A DNA stretch of 64,000 nucleotides from Dimorphilus gyrociliatus (GCA_904063045.1 CAJFCJ010000002.1:2785891-2849890), one strand, 5' to 3'; positions 10,641 to 23,042 are shown, counted from the first letter of the stretch. Translations and numbers: made by a program. The notes: generated by a model not told the origin, from the letters alone.

Positions 10641-13600
10641 CTTAGTGAGTTTTGCAATGGTGATTACCATTCGTAAGTTTTTCTATTATTAAATGAAGAA
10701 TATTCTAAAAGATCGCCATTATTATTATTTTAGTGGCTGAAGGCCCTATAGCACCTACCATTAAATCAAATTCTGATGAAGTTATTATGATAGACAACGA
10801 CTCAAAGTTGAAATGTTCACTCGTTTGGAATCAGCGTAATGCTAGAATGGATGCAAGGTATATTCGATTTATTTTGTCTTATAAAGCTTTTAAACATTGA
10901 ATTTAACTTCAGAACTGGAATTTATAAAATAGCTTTTAACTATGACGCACCTACCATCGATCCTGTCAGAAATAAAAATAAAATTCACTTGGATGAAAAA
11001 GCGTCTAATACGTTTGAAATTGAAAATAAATTCGAAAATAAAGGTTATGCTTGGTGTATGGCTTCCTTTGGGGTATTTGGTCAAGTTAAATATTTTGTAT
11101 CAACAACGAAAATTCGAGTTTTACCCAGTGGTAAGTCATTTACTCGGCCGTAAATTACTGATAGGGAAGAGGGATTATATACATATTTTATTTAAATTAC
11201 AGCTTCTAAACCGGGTCAAAAAATGCTGCTACCTGATAAAATTACTAACATAACGAGAAATCAATTTGTTGAAGCACAGATTGACAAATATAATTGTGCA
11301 GCCGCTACAGGCTGTATTTTTCAAATTCGTAGCGAAAAGTTTGTAAATTCAGAACTTGTAACTGTTAAATATGAAGACAGTGTTGCCGTTGATCCCACAA
11401 GTAAGTTTCAAAGTAAAATGACAGTGCTTTTACTGAATAACACATGTTTTTTAGCTGGAAAAGTCTATATCATACAAGCAGATTTCGCACATGTCAAAGC
11501 TACAGATTTCGTTTTGACAATTGTATATAAACCAATAGGAACTCAAAGCATTCTCGGATTTTTAAAACTTGGAGTGAAATACCATAACGATATCAATGCC
11601 AAATCCAAAGACCTCGAACTGCTTCCCTCGGAAGGTGATAGTGTTGATAAACTAGTTTATAATGGACAATATGGTGTTCCGCTAGTCTGCATTCCCACTG
11701 AGAAGTATATATTTTTATTTAGATTGTGAACATTAATAATACCTCGATAATCCGATAGAGTTGCAGTTGAATGGTACAACTCAACCGGCAAATTAGCTAT
11801 TCAAAATTCAGATTTATACACTTTCGATAAAAGTGGCTGGGTTATGTACATAAGTAAGTTTAAATTAAAAATTGAAATATTTTATTATATTATAATTATT
11901 ACAGATAAAGTAAGCAAAAGTACTGCCGGTAAATACGATTGTAAAGTTCACAAAAATAACAAGGTTTATGAAAAGCCTTTTGTCGTTCGAATTTTTGGTG
12001 GGTATACACTTTCCTTATAAAACCTGAAATATATTTTTTTAATAAAAATAGAGCCTGTGAAGATTACCACCAAGCAGCAAAAAGATGTTATTGTTAAAGT
12101 AAAGGAATATGACGCTGCTATCGATTGCAAAGCTAAAGGGACTAATCAAATCAAAATGTATTGGAGAATAATAAAATTTGGTTCAGGTTCAAGTCCGTAT
12201 GTTTCAGGTAATTTCTAAATTTGTTTGTAAGCTATGATATATTATTCTGAAAATGATGTTTGCAGATGAGCAACCAAAGGAAAGTTTTGAATCAGGAGAA
12301 ATAACCTATAGAAAACGTATAACTGAGAGCACAACCATTATATGCTATGCTGAGAATATTTTGCAAGGATTTGATGGTAACAAGAAGAAATTTTTCGTCG
12401 ACTCTTATGCTTATACTATCTACATTATCCGTTAGTGTTTTAATTATGAAAATGGTTGATAAATTAACTTTTTTTGCTGTATAGGCAATATGATAATTGA
12501 AAATCAACCTGAAGATTATAGCCTTGCTCTGGGAGAGGACACAACTATAAAAGTAAGATTAAGACATGGAAATCTATTTGAAAGGAATTGCCAATGGTTT
12601 AAAGATGGAGAGGTAAATTAAATAAGAATTTATAACATTGTGTTGCTTTTTTTAATAACAATAATTACTACAACAGAAAGTCTCTGAAGATAGAGAATAT
12701 AAGCCTACAGTTGACTATTATGAGCGTGATGTAATAGATTGCATCTTGAAAATCGAAAAAATTCAGTTTGAGGATGAGGGAAAATATCACTTGGAAGTAA
12801 ATGATGGGGTGACAACATTGATATCAGAATCGATGACATTATCCGTTTTGGGAACGACTAGTAAAGAGCCAGGAAGTAAGTTGTAAAAAATTATCAAATT
12901 TATTTTTCTTGAGAATATACCTAGACACAATAATAAATCTTGTAAGCTTTCTCTAGTAAACATTCTTTACATCTCTATCAGTTCTACTTTCTTGCTATAC
13001 TAAAGTAGCGTATCAATTTTCTTAAACAATACTCTTCGTAAACAAATAGTTCAGTTATTTTTAGTAGAAATATAGCAAGTTGTTGATTCTTTCTAACTTT
13101 TTTCACGGTACATTTCGATAATCTAATGTTGTAGATTTATTGAAGGACTTGTTTTTCATTGATAAAATTCTTTAACGTTTGTTGTTTGATATTTTGCTGA
13201 GCTATGTATATTGCATTTCAGAGATAGCGGAATCTAGTTTGGCTAATTTATGGTGGATTCTCTTAGTGATCTTGTTTATCATAATTGTGGTCGTTGTTAT
13301 CATTGTTATCTGCTTGTACCTGCAGGTAAAAGTCATTGAAGTCATAGGTTTTAAATCTTTAAGCAATAACGTTTTTCGTTGTCTAAATAGCGAAACAAAG
13401 GAGATGAGTATAATATTGATAAGCTCGAAAGAAAACAAGGTCTTGATCCAGAGAAGGAATTGCGAGATGAAGAGTTTAAACATTATCAAAGAGCGTAAGT
13501 TTTTAAAGAGTTGTCTTGATAGTTGCATAAAATAGTTATTGCTTTAGTGAGGAGCCTCGAATGTCCTCCAAGGCTTCTCTCAATTCCACTGTTAGTCTGG

Positions 13601-13728
13601 GAGAAGATGATGATAGCTCAATGCTGGAATACGGTGAACCAGATTCCTCTAAATTTAATGAAGATGGCTCATTCATCGAGGAGTATGGAACTGGTCGAAG
13701 ACGTGGTAGAAACGATACGGAAGTGTAA
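10641..13728 (+). CDS. Ig-domain cell-surface receptor with L1-like tail (isoform A)
   Basis: Exons: 10641-10672, 10734-10857, 10913-11130, 11203-11400, 11455-11704, 11759-11853, 11905-11997, 12052-12207, 12266-12430, 12485-12612, 12677-12875, 13222-13325, 13391-13494, 13548-13728; about 680 aa. The first exon reads LVSFAMVITIL, a signal-peptide core, so the true ATG is probably in an unseen upstream exon. Four to five Ig-like domains follow: KLKCSLVW with YAWCMAS; a divergent second domain; VCIP, VEWYN, GKYDCKV; DCKAKG, YWR, IICYAEN; and a last domain with CQWFKDG and DEGKYHLEV that lacks the usual F-strand Cys. Exon 13222-13325 encodes a transmembrane helix (NLWWILLVILFIII). The tail contains KFNEDGSFIEEYG, close to the FIGQY ankyrin-binding motif of L1-family proteins, and ends NDTEV, a class I PDZ ligand. 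No fibronectin III repeats were seen, unlike L1CAM. Role inferred: adhesion or signalling at the plasma membrane. Confidence 0.82.
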
Positions 13729-14255
13729 AACTGCGAAATTGTTCACTCTACGGTTTTTCAGTACACTCCTTTCTTTACTGAAACACTGCTTGTGTTCAAA
13801 TCAGTTGAATTGTAAAGTATTACGTGGGTCTACAAAAAAATATAGAGTAGTATGCAATTTTTCAAAGTTGAAACTGTTTTCAACAATGTTATACTCATTG
13901 TGTGTTTAAAATTTGAGAACGTAGCTTTGTTTCTTACATGTGAAAAGCTCATTATTGTTTTCCAGCTTTCTTTGGAACTTTTCGAATCATATATCTATTG
14001 CTATTTTTAAAATTCATATGTTGAAATATTACTTCATCTTTTTTTTTGCAAGCTTGCCATAAGCATACAAAAAATGCATTGCAGTTATGTATATAATAAT
14101 TTTACAAATATGTGTGTATATATACACACTATATATACTGTATATATACATATATATATGTATTGTTCCTTATTCAATAACTTAATTTTTTTCTAATTTC
14201 TAATGTTGAGAGGCTTTAATTATTTTTTACTACTGAACATGGCGTTTAGAAATTA

Positions 14256-14261
14256 AATAAA
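14256..14261 (+). terminator. Possible polyadenylation signal, isoform A
   Basis: AATAAA about 530 bases after the isoform A stop and before the second anchor exon. In so AT-rich a region this is weak evidence on its own. Confidence 0.3.
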
Positions 14262-14541
14262 TATTTTTCAACTATTAAAAGTTACAATTTTCCTATTGTG
14301 TTGATCATAACTGCATCTCATAAACTGCTCTAGAAAGTTGGCGCTTAGATTCAAATTCAAGATATTGTTCTGTTTTAAAATATAACTCTTTGACTTTTAA
14401 TAATTTCTACTGTTTGTTCGTTTTTAGACGATCATTTATTTTCTATGAGATAATTTGAAATGTATCAGCTATCTCAGGTTTACAATACAACGCATTAAAA
14501 ATAGTCTTGTTAATTACTCTAAATCTTTTACTATTATACAG

Positions 14542-15181
14542 CTAAAACTAAAGATGGAGAGTACACATCACTCTGGTGGATTATTCTTCTCTCTTCTGTG
14601 ATTATATTGATATCTATGTCGATAATTATTTTCTATTGCTATTCCAGAAAGGTAGACTTTCCCTTAAGGAATTTAGTGAATTGTAAGAGAGATTTCAATT
14701 TAGATAGACGACTTATTTATATATAAGTATGTATTGCCTATATGTATATAAAGGCAATAAATACAGAGATGAAGTGTGTGTATATATATATGTGTGTGTG
14801 TGTGTGTGTGCGCGCGCATTTGTGTGGTATATAGAGGCTAATATATAAATATTTTTCAGATGTCTGGGCCCTATTTAGCTCCTAGTCATTATTCATTCAG
14901 TGTAAGAATATAGGATAAACAAATCCAATCAGGAATATTTTTTCAATTTTATTCAATTGATTAGATTTATTTTAAAGATATTTTTTTTAAAAAAAAAAAA
15001 ACATACGCTAAATTTTTCTAGATAATCTAATTTTGTTTTCACTAAAAAAAAATAATCTTAGACATCTAGAGTACCATCGACAATTTCAAGGCTATCAACG
15101 AGAAGCGGCTTTCCAGTTGTCGATTACGAACCAGGATTCGATGTTGTTGAAGAAGTTTACAACACCTATCCATATCTATGA
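14542..15181 (+). CDS. Alternative transmembrane and tail exons of the Ig receptor (isoform B)
   Basis: Two exons, 14542-14651 and 15062-15181. The first starts in phase 1, the same phase as exon 13222-13325, so either can join the exon ending at 12875. It encodes TSLWWIILL and a hydrophobic helix ending FYCYSRK, clearly alike to NLWWILL of the first anchor. Its donor is phase 0, and the last exon opens in phase 0 to give a 39-residue tail (SRVPSTISRLSTRSG, DYEPGFDVV, YNTYPYL) ending at TGA 15179-15181. The tail is Tyr-rich and lacks the FIGQY-like and PDZ motifs of isoform A. No Ig exon lies between the modules, so this is best read as a mutually exclusive 3' module made by exon duplication; a separate truncated gene is the alternative. 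Confidence 0.7.
14774..14819 (+). repeat. 46-bp alternating purine-pyrimidine tract (TG/TA/TG/CG)
   Basis: An unbroken alternation made of (GT)n, (AT)n, (GT)n and GCGCGCGC in the intron between the isoform B anchor and tail exons. The CG segment next to a TG tract is a strong candidate for left-handed Z-DNA. Confidence 0.85.
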
Positions 15182-15498
15182 TTGGGTATAAAACTTTTAT
15201 AATTGATTAGAAGAAAATAATTTACTAATCTATATTACATTGACAGATAAATTGATTTTTATATGATGATTTGTCCAAACAAATATTCCAGTTTATATTG
15301 CGAATAAGTCGATTTTTAAAGATTTTTTATAAAATAATTTTGATAATCGCTGAAGTTCATGTAAATTTTTATTTATTACTTTGCAAGGAAAGACATACTT
15401 AAGTGTTAATTATTACTATTAATCTTATTATTATGACAATAGCTAAGTTACTGTTTTTTTTAATTGTACACACTTTGATGAAAATGTTAAAAATGTCT

Positions 15499-15514
15499 AA
15501 TAAACATCAATAAA
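15499..15514 (+). terminator. Paired polyadenylation signals, isoform B
   Basis: AATAAA at 15499-15504 and again at 15509-15514, about 320 bases after the isoform B stop. They fit a distal poly(A) site for the alternative 3' module. Confidence 0.4.
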
Positions 15515-15527
15515 TTGATTATAAAAT

Positions 15528-15536
15528 AGATGGCGC
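15528..15536 (+). promoter_or_regulatory. AGATGGCGC motif (insulator/CTCF-like core)
   Basis: In the context AAATAGATGGCGCCATT, just beyond the 3' end of the Ig receptor. One of a dozen AGATGGCG copies in this window. Confidence 0.35.
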
Positions 15537-16519
15537 CATTTGTCTTTCTTTCTATTTGAAAAGGTAGAAATAACATCTAGCAACCACATAATACTACAGT
15601 ATTTATGATAAACTTGCAAGAAAGATTATGCACGCCAACAATTGGTAAACAGGCCAAAAAAAATATAACTAGTCGTTTAAGATGATAAAATATTCAAGGA
15701 ATAATCGAGTTGATCGATTTTTTTCTAAACATTTTTCCCTCATCTCTCTTCTTTATTTCATATGTAAACTAAAAATATACGAAACAAATGGGAGTAATAA
15801 AGGGCAATAGAGAAAGAATTCTTTGCAAAAATTTATACCCTATGTCAGATAAGATAAAGGTCAGAGGATGGTCAGTAAAAAACAGGATAGAAAATTCCCC
15901 ATCTCCCTAACCTACCTTATCGTATTGAAAAAGGAAGGAAACTCTCTTCAACAGCGTATATACAAAACGTAGAGGTAGAAATTCTCTAAATTCCAACTTT
16001 CTGCAGTGAATTTCTACATCCATCAATCTAGTGGAATGATTTTTCTAATTTGAAATAGAAAAAAAAACATCTTGTCATCTAATTGAAAGGTATAATATAA
16101 ACATTATCAATGTCTTTTATTTATCACATTTACTGTAACTTTCAATTTCTAGTTGAGTAAAAATTTTGCAAAAATATATTAGTTTTTCATTTTTTTTTAA
16201 AAAAAAAGAGAGAAATATATCTTCAATTTAAAATATTTAAAGATCGTAAGGTATGAATATGTAAATCTCTTTGGAGAGCTTTTTTTTTATATATACTCTG
16301 GTTTACGACTGTCTTTTGATCTAGTCACCACATTTTTCATCATCAGAATGTAACGACGATTAGCTTTTGTGGTTAAAGGAAATGGGCTTATTTTCTTTAT
16401 CAAGTAAACCGAAACTGAAATACTGCGTTCAAACGCTTTAAGCTAACATTTGCTGTTAGCTATGGTTCCAGTTATGAGGAAATTTGTCCCAAGAATGTAA
16501 CAAATCAAAATCTATCAGG

Positions 16520-16528
16520 AGATGGCGT
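16520..16528 (+). promoter_or_regulatory. AGATGGCGT motif
   Basis: Shares thirteen bases, AGATGGCGTTGCT, with the copy at 33295. Confidence 0.35.
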
Positions 16529-18410
16529 TGCTCTACGTGACTATTACTTTGAAACATATTAACATATTTTATCAACTATTTGCAGAGGTAACTTTGAAAA
16601 AACACCGATATTCATTTCAAATTGAGGGCAATGCGTAAAATAAGAAAGACTGGATGAAAAAAGAGTTCGACTGAGAGAGAGAGAGAGAGAGAGGGAGCAA
16701 GAATATCAGAAAGTAAAGATTTAAAGTAAAATTTTACATTAATCAATAATTTTAAAAAATTCTAGATAACCTCGTCAATTAAACATCCAAATATCTTAAA
16801 TATTTAATAAATTTAAAACAGTTGGTTAATATATAATAAACACTTATTGTGCAGTTTGGAATTTGTTAGCGTATGTAAAATTATCATATATTTTAGTATA
16901 TATTCGTAATTTTACTTTCTTATATTTAATCACACTGTTCTTTAATCTTCGAAAAGAATAGATTTCAAACGAAGGTCGAAATGATAAAAGAAAGCAAATC
17001 TTTCTCCTCTCCAGCAGACGCTCTATAAATTTTAATTTCAACCTACTAAAATGAATCTATAGACATTTTCTGTAACAACATTTGCATCGATTTTGTTAGT
17101 GAAAAAAAAAAGAAGAAGGAATTTAAAAAAAAAATAGACGGATAGAGAAGAGAAAAAAGTTGAAAAAGAAGATGGAAAAAGTAAGGAAAAAATATTCTTC
17201 GCTGATATAATTTGTTATTCTTTCATCATGTTTTCATATATTCTTAGATAAAAAGAAGAAGGGTAAACAAATAAAAAATTAAACAAGCAGCAGACCTTCT
17301 AAATACCTATTTTCCTTCTTTTTATTTTCGTCTATTGCTCCCTTGACAGTCAAACTAGTCGTTCTTATAATTTAGCTTCCTATCTTTATAACTTTTTTCG
17401 TTTTTTCTCTTTCTCTCTCTATCTCTATCTCTAACCTTCAACGAAAATAGTTTGACTTTTTGCATCCAGAACTCGTTTCCGGCCCCAACTCCGATTTGCG
17501 ATTGGCGGAAAGATGAAATAGTTTTTCAATGTTTAATAAGAATGGCTTAGTGAAAACTTCGGAAGGTTAGTTGGTTTTGGAATACCATTCCATCCACCTC
17601 CTTTTTTCTTTAAACCGTAAACTAATTGTTACGTTAAGCAACTCTCGACCTTTTAACAAGTAAACGGTGTTTATAAAATAAATATCGGGAAAGGGGTAGG
17701 GGGGAGGGAGAGCGAAGAGTTTCTGAAGAGAAATGGTGCTAAAATTTTCTTTCGGCAATATAGGAGGAAAGGGAATAGGAGACGAAGTATGAAATTCGTT
17801 CCCTGGTGATTAATAAACGTTCCATTTTCCTAAAAGCAAATTAAGTAATTTTTCCTGCGATTGTTGACACTACTTTTTCTCGCTGTAATAAACAATCTAT
17901 TCACACATCCCAGTTACGTCTTAAGTTATGGGAATATAAATTTCTTTCAACCATAGATCTTTTCTTCGGTGGTTAGTTATTATTACTGTTTTATCACTAT
18001 TATTATTACTTTAAAATGGTTTAAAATTTCAAACCATCTACTTTTTATCTCACTCATCTAACTCTGTTTAGGAAGTGAAGAGAGGGAAAACATGAATGAG
18101 ATAATCTGAGGAAAGAACCAAGGAGGAACATATGGATCATCACCAAAGCGTTTTCCTTTTAGCCTCTGTATTTAGTCTTTTGAGAATATATGAAGTGCTC
18201 AAACGCATAATTTTAATTATTCCATTTATTTCTGAGAGAAAAATAGAATTTTTATTCTTGGATAGATGAAAGAATGGTAGGATAGAGAAAGATACAAGAG
18301 AATAAGATAGTAAGAGATAAAAAGAGATTTATACAGTATATATATACTGTATATTAGTATATTTATCTATATGTATGTATGTATGTATAGACAGATAGAG
18401 GGAGGGAAAG

Positions 18411-18433
18411 AGAGAGAGAGAGAGAGAGAGAGA
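18411..18433 (+). repeat. (GA)n microsatellite
   Basis: Perfect GA dinucleotide tract following a short GTAT repeat. Confidence 0.9.
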
Positions 18434-19093
18434 AAGAAGGAGAAGGAGAGTGGATGAATGAATGAGTAACACTGTTAAAGGGAAAGAGGAGAATAAAAAA
18501 AGTGATAAAAAGAACGAAAGATAAACATTCTTAGTGATTGCAAAATTGGCTTTAAAAAATTGTAGCAGTTAAGCAATCGAGAAGATATTTCCATATTCTC
18601 CAAAGACTTTTTAATTGAACTTCTTATCACAAAAAATTGTCTGTATGCTTGTTACTAAAAATAGATATTTCTATTATTAAAGCTTTTTTATTATAATTAT
18701 AAAATGCTGTAAGAATATTTTTTAACTATTAGTAATCAGATATGAATATGCATCCTTTTCGTCCTCGTCTCCCTTTCTCTTTTACTCAACAAAAGCCTTG
18801 TTATGAATTATGAATACAATAGTTTGTATTTATTAAGACATCTAAGTTCTTTCCTGAATTAAAATACATAATAATTTACAATGTAAACTATACTTTGAAC
18901 TTTTTAATACATTTTTTTATACATTCTGGAATGAATTCAAGAGTATTCATAAGATAAATAGATATTTTTACAATATTTTTAAATCTATCAATATTGTTGG
19001 CATATAAAAAAATGTAAATTGAATCGTTCTTTCAATTTCATCAAATAGGCTGAATATTAGTTTAAATACTGGTTATAAAGGAGAATGGAAGAT

Positions 19094-19095
<2 letters not shown>

Positions 19096-19131
<36 letters not shown>
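19096..19131 (+). repeat. (GA)n microsatellite
   Basis: About 36 bases of perfect AG repeat; it creates spurious Glu/Arg and Leu/Ser frames on the two strands. Confidence 0.95.
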
Positions 19132-19134
<3 letters not shown>

Positions 19135-19840
19135 AAGAAAGAAAAAGAAGAAAGAATGGTGCAAAAAAAAAAACAAAACATACACGTGTATTTTACAAAT
19201 CCTTTACAAATACAGCTTTTTGATACATGTACATATACAATATATATATATATATATATATAGACGATATACATATAAATATATATATATATACAGTACA
19301 GTATATAATAAAGTATATATAAATAGAAGAGAAATTCCTTTCTGCTTTAATTAATTTAATTTCTCCTTTTTCCTGAATGAATAATAAATAAACAATGGAT
19401 AGTTCAATTAAATTTTTGTTTCCTTTTCTTATTTATATATTTTTGTATGAAGTGTTAATGTCTAAAAATGGAAATATCGAACCAATTTAAAGAGATTAAT
19501 GATTGAGTTTAATTGGTGTTTTAGGCTATTTCATTTGTTGAGGAGATCTGTTAAAGTACAACTTTACCTACACAACAATCGCAAAAATCGTATCTTAGCT
19601 TTGTTAAACTCATGTCGCGTTTGACAATGATGTCTTTTATAAGCTCGATCTATAAGGAATAAATTCTAAAGAATAAAAGTACGACAATGTAGGGTGAAGA
19701 GGAAAAGAGCTAAGGAGAAAAGAGAATGGGAGGATTGCACAGCTAGAACGAGACGAGTTGTATAAAAATTGATAAAGAGACAAAGACTAGGAAGAGTAAT
19801 AATAAGGTTAAGTTAAAGAGATTGAATATTTTTACTTTGG

Positions 19841-19874
19841 AAGAAGAAGAAGAAGAAGAAGAAGAAGAAGAAAG
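19841..19874 (+). repeat. (GAA)n microsatellite
   Basis: Eleven GAA units; polypurine and triplex-prone. Confidence 0.9.
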
Positions 19875-21172
19875 TAGAAAAAATATTGTTGAACATTTTC
19901 AATTTTTCTTTCCCTCTTTCATTCTATCTCTTCTTATTTCTTCCCTACCGGATTGCCAGTTAATTTTCAGCACGCAATAGCTCATTTAACCGTATTCGGA
20001 AATTGTCTTAGTAAAAATTTCATGAGTCTGATAAAAACCGTTAAAATTTTTACATTTTTCGTATTCAATCAATCAATAAAAGGTTGTAAAGATTTTAAAG
20101 AATAGAAAAAGAAAACATGAATAGAAGACACAAAAAAGGATGAAGTAAATAGGGAGAGAGGAAAAACAGATACGATAGAAAGGCATCTATCCCGCCACTT
20201 CGACAACAAAACGGAATTACAGACTACTTAAATCTCCTTCTCTATAATTTTTCCTTTTTCTGTTTTATAATACCATATATAACTTCCTCTTCTTTCTATA
20301 TTTTCTCTTTCTCTATCTTCATTTTTATTCTTAGTACCTATCCTCCTTTCTCTATTCTTTTTCTTTCATTCCTCACATCATGTTACTTACTTAACTATGC
20401 AATTTTATTAAACCGTCACGCTTATAATGTTATTTACGACCTAGAGAGTTTTAGGCCTAGGCAGTCACTATTCTTCCCTCTTCTTTTTTTGTATGACTAC
20501 TAGTAGAAAATTATTTGAACGGGAGGAGAGAGAAATATGGCATACATATATATACTGTAGATATATTGTCATGTGATCAAATTTGAAAGGTTTTGTCCCT
20601 TTTGGCATTTCAAAATTACGTGCAGCAGAAATCATATTGAAACTCGACTCTTTGACTATACAGGAAAATAGACATTATATTAGTTAATATAATATATATA
20701 TATAACAACAGACAGAAATATACATATATATATATATATATATATGTATTTATGCGAAAACTTTCATTTATAACATCTACTTAACAACGTAAAAAACTCT
20801 TTTTTCTTAATTTTTCGTAAGTTTTTGATTTTTTTTATCATTTTTTTCCTTCTTTTATTTTCTTTGATAAAAATTCTCTTTTTAAAAAGAAAATAAAAAA
20901 AATAACAAAGTAAACGTGGAAAAGTTTCTTAGTTCATTAATACAAGATTCAGTGTTATACTGTATGTATAGTAGTCTTGTACGTAAATGGCTGGTATGGT
21001 TGAGTGAGAGAAACAATGCAAAATATGGTGAAACATGTTTTTTTTTCTTCATCATACGTTATAATACGAACGTCGTTTAGTTATGTTTACGAAATTCTGT
21101 ACACGAGCGTTAATGCACTACAGGTTATAGGAAACGAGAACCAAGGAAGTAAGGAGTTTGTCTAATATATCA

Positions 21173-21496
21173 TCACGTGACGCGTATAGTTGTATTATCT
21201 TTTATAAATGAAGAAAATAAATTCTTTTTAGTCTGTTTAGAAATAATTTCAAATTTTGTCATGTCTGGCAGGCTTTTTGTCCTTATAAAGGCAACATGGC
21301 GACGTAAATATAGAAAAGGGAAAAAAGCTATTGGTCACGTGTTTATGATCTTTTGTTAGGATGCTTTGAGAGTTGGCTCTAAAATAGAATGAATTGGGTG
21401 CGCGTGTAAGATCGCGTGGTGTTTAAAAGAAAAATTTAAGTGCGACAAATATCAATGTATAAAATTGTGATTGAAGCCAACATAGCTTCACGTGAC
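21173..21496. promoter_or_regulatory. Cluster of three TCACGTG E-boxes
   Basis: TCACGTGAC at 21173-21181, GTCACGTG at 21334-21341 and TCACGTGAC at 21488-21496. Extended CACGTG sites of this kind are bound by USF/MITF/TFE-class bHLH-ZIP factors. Three in 324 bases is far more than composition predicts. The region is slightly less AT-rich and may be a distal element for the zinc-finger gene. Confidence 0.4.
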
Positions 21497-21782
21497 TGGT
21501 TTAGATGTTCAAATGTAGCCCTACTTCACACGCTCTTGTCACAACAACGCTATTTATGACGCTTTTATTTTATAACGTATTAGAATAAAAATATGTGAAC
21601 CTTCTTCTTTTTTATACTAATAAAAATATTTAAGATAAGAAAATTTTCTTCCCTCAATAACCTACTAATATTTACAAAGAGAACCCATCACTACCTATCC
21701 CTAGGCTAAATGATAAAGAGTGGCGGGAGAAAACAGCCTCGGACTATAGTTTTTCTATTTATACGATAGAAAAAAGGGTTAA

Positions 21783-21817
<35 letters not shown>

Positions 21818-21818
21818 C
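21783..21818 (+). repeat. (GA)n microsatellite
   Basis: AG-rich dinucleotide tract with one AAAG interruption. Confidence 0.9.
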
Positions 21819-23004
21819 ATGATTGGGAGGGGGTAAAGAGTGAAAAGGGAAGAGAGAGAGAGGAAGAGAAAAAACCTACAAATTTACCACAAAATTCGAC
21901 GAACCGTTAATGACGAAGCAGAGCGATAAATACCGATAAGGCGGGACAGTTTTATCATTATTCGGCATTCCTCTGCCGTAAACACATAGTTTTGAGAAGA
22001 GCGAAGAGGAATGTTGCCGGTTGTTTATATAACGAGTATGATTATAATCATACACTCATATTTTGCAGATTAATTTATTAATTAAACGCAATCCAAAATC
22101 AAGCACAAATTTAATTAAAATGTTTATAATTATAGCAATATACTTTTTATATGTATTACTAAATTGGAAGAGCTTGTTGTATATACTATGTACAAGTACA
22201 GACAAAATAGGCGAGAACTAGTTTTCCAGAGCAGAATCCTGCCGCCAATTCGTACTCTGTTTATTTGCGGTGTTAAGTAGCAAAATGTTTACGCCGTAGA
22301 ACATTTCGGGTGAAAGAAGCGCCACCTCGTGAAAGGTTTGTCGTCCTTTTCCGCCAGTTTGTAGACGAGGAGCGACGAGTGAACTATTGTGAAAATTCTC
22401 TCTACAAATAATTACATTAATTTCATCTTATAAGGATTCAGTACGAATAGATAATAATCAGGCAACGTATTCTCATAGCTATTAAGCTAAATATCTACCA
22501 TTCTCGGCAATGTTCTAAACATATTCCTTTAAAAAATTGGATAATATTGGAGCTATTAAAGAGTTGTTTTTTAAAAAAAAAAAAGAAACAACGATTGATA
22601 ACGGTAAACTGTATGTTTCTTTTTTATTATTATATTTCATTTATTTATTAAAATTTCACTATTTCTACTAGTTTTTTAGTGTTAGTATTTTTTTTAAAAA
22701 AAACAATTATGCCAAAGAGAAATAGAAAAAAAAATAGTTTAATTCTAAGAAGCTTAATATTTTCACCGGATTTTATTCACTTTCTTTGTGTTCCTGCATT
22801 AATGCTATTAAGCAAGAACAAACCGAGAATCGGAAGTGACGTGTAATAATAACTATTACGAAATATAGCTTGAAAGAAGAAATGGAAAGCCAAGTTTGTT
22901 TGGAGAAAAAAATAAAAAAAAAGTTTCTTTTTTTATCATTTAAGAAGATTTAAAAGCAAATGAATAAGATTCCGATTGAAATAGTAAAAAGAGAGAAGAG
23001 ATTG

Positions 23005-23009
<5 letters not shown>

Positions 23010-23040
<31 letters not shown>
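23010..23040 (+). repeat. (GA)n microsatellite
   Basis: Perfect AG repeat of about 31 bases. Confidence 0.9.

Positions 23041-23042
<2 letters not shown>

Noticed and set aside
19062-19354. Overlapping open frames on both strands
   Set aside because: Driven by the (GA)n and (TA)n repeats; translations are Glu/Arg, Leu/Ser and Ile/Tyr runs.
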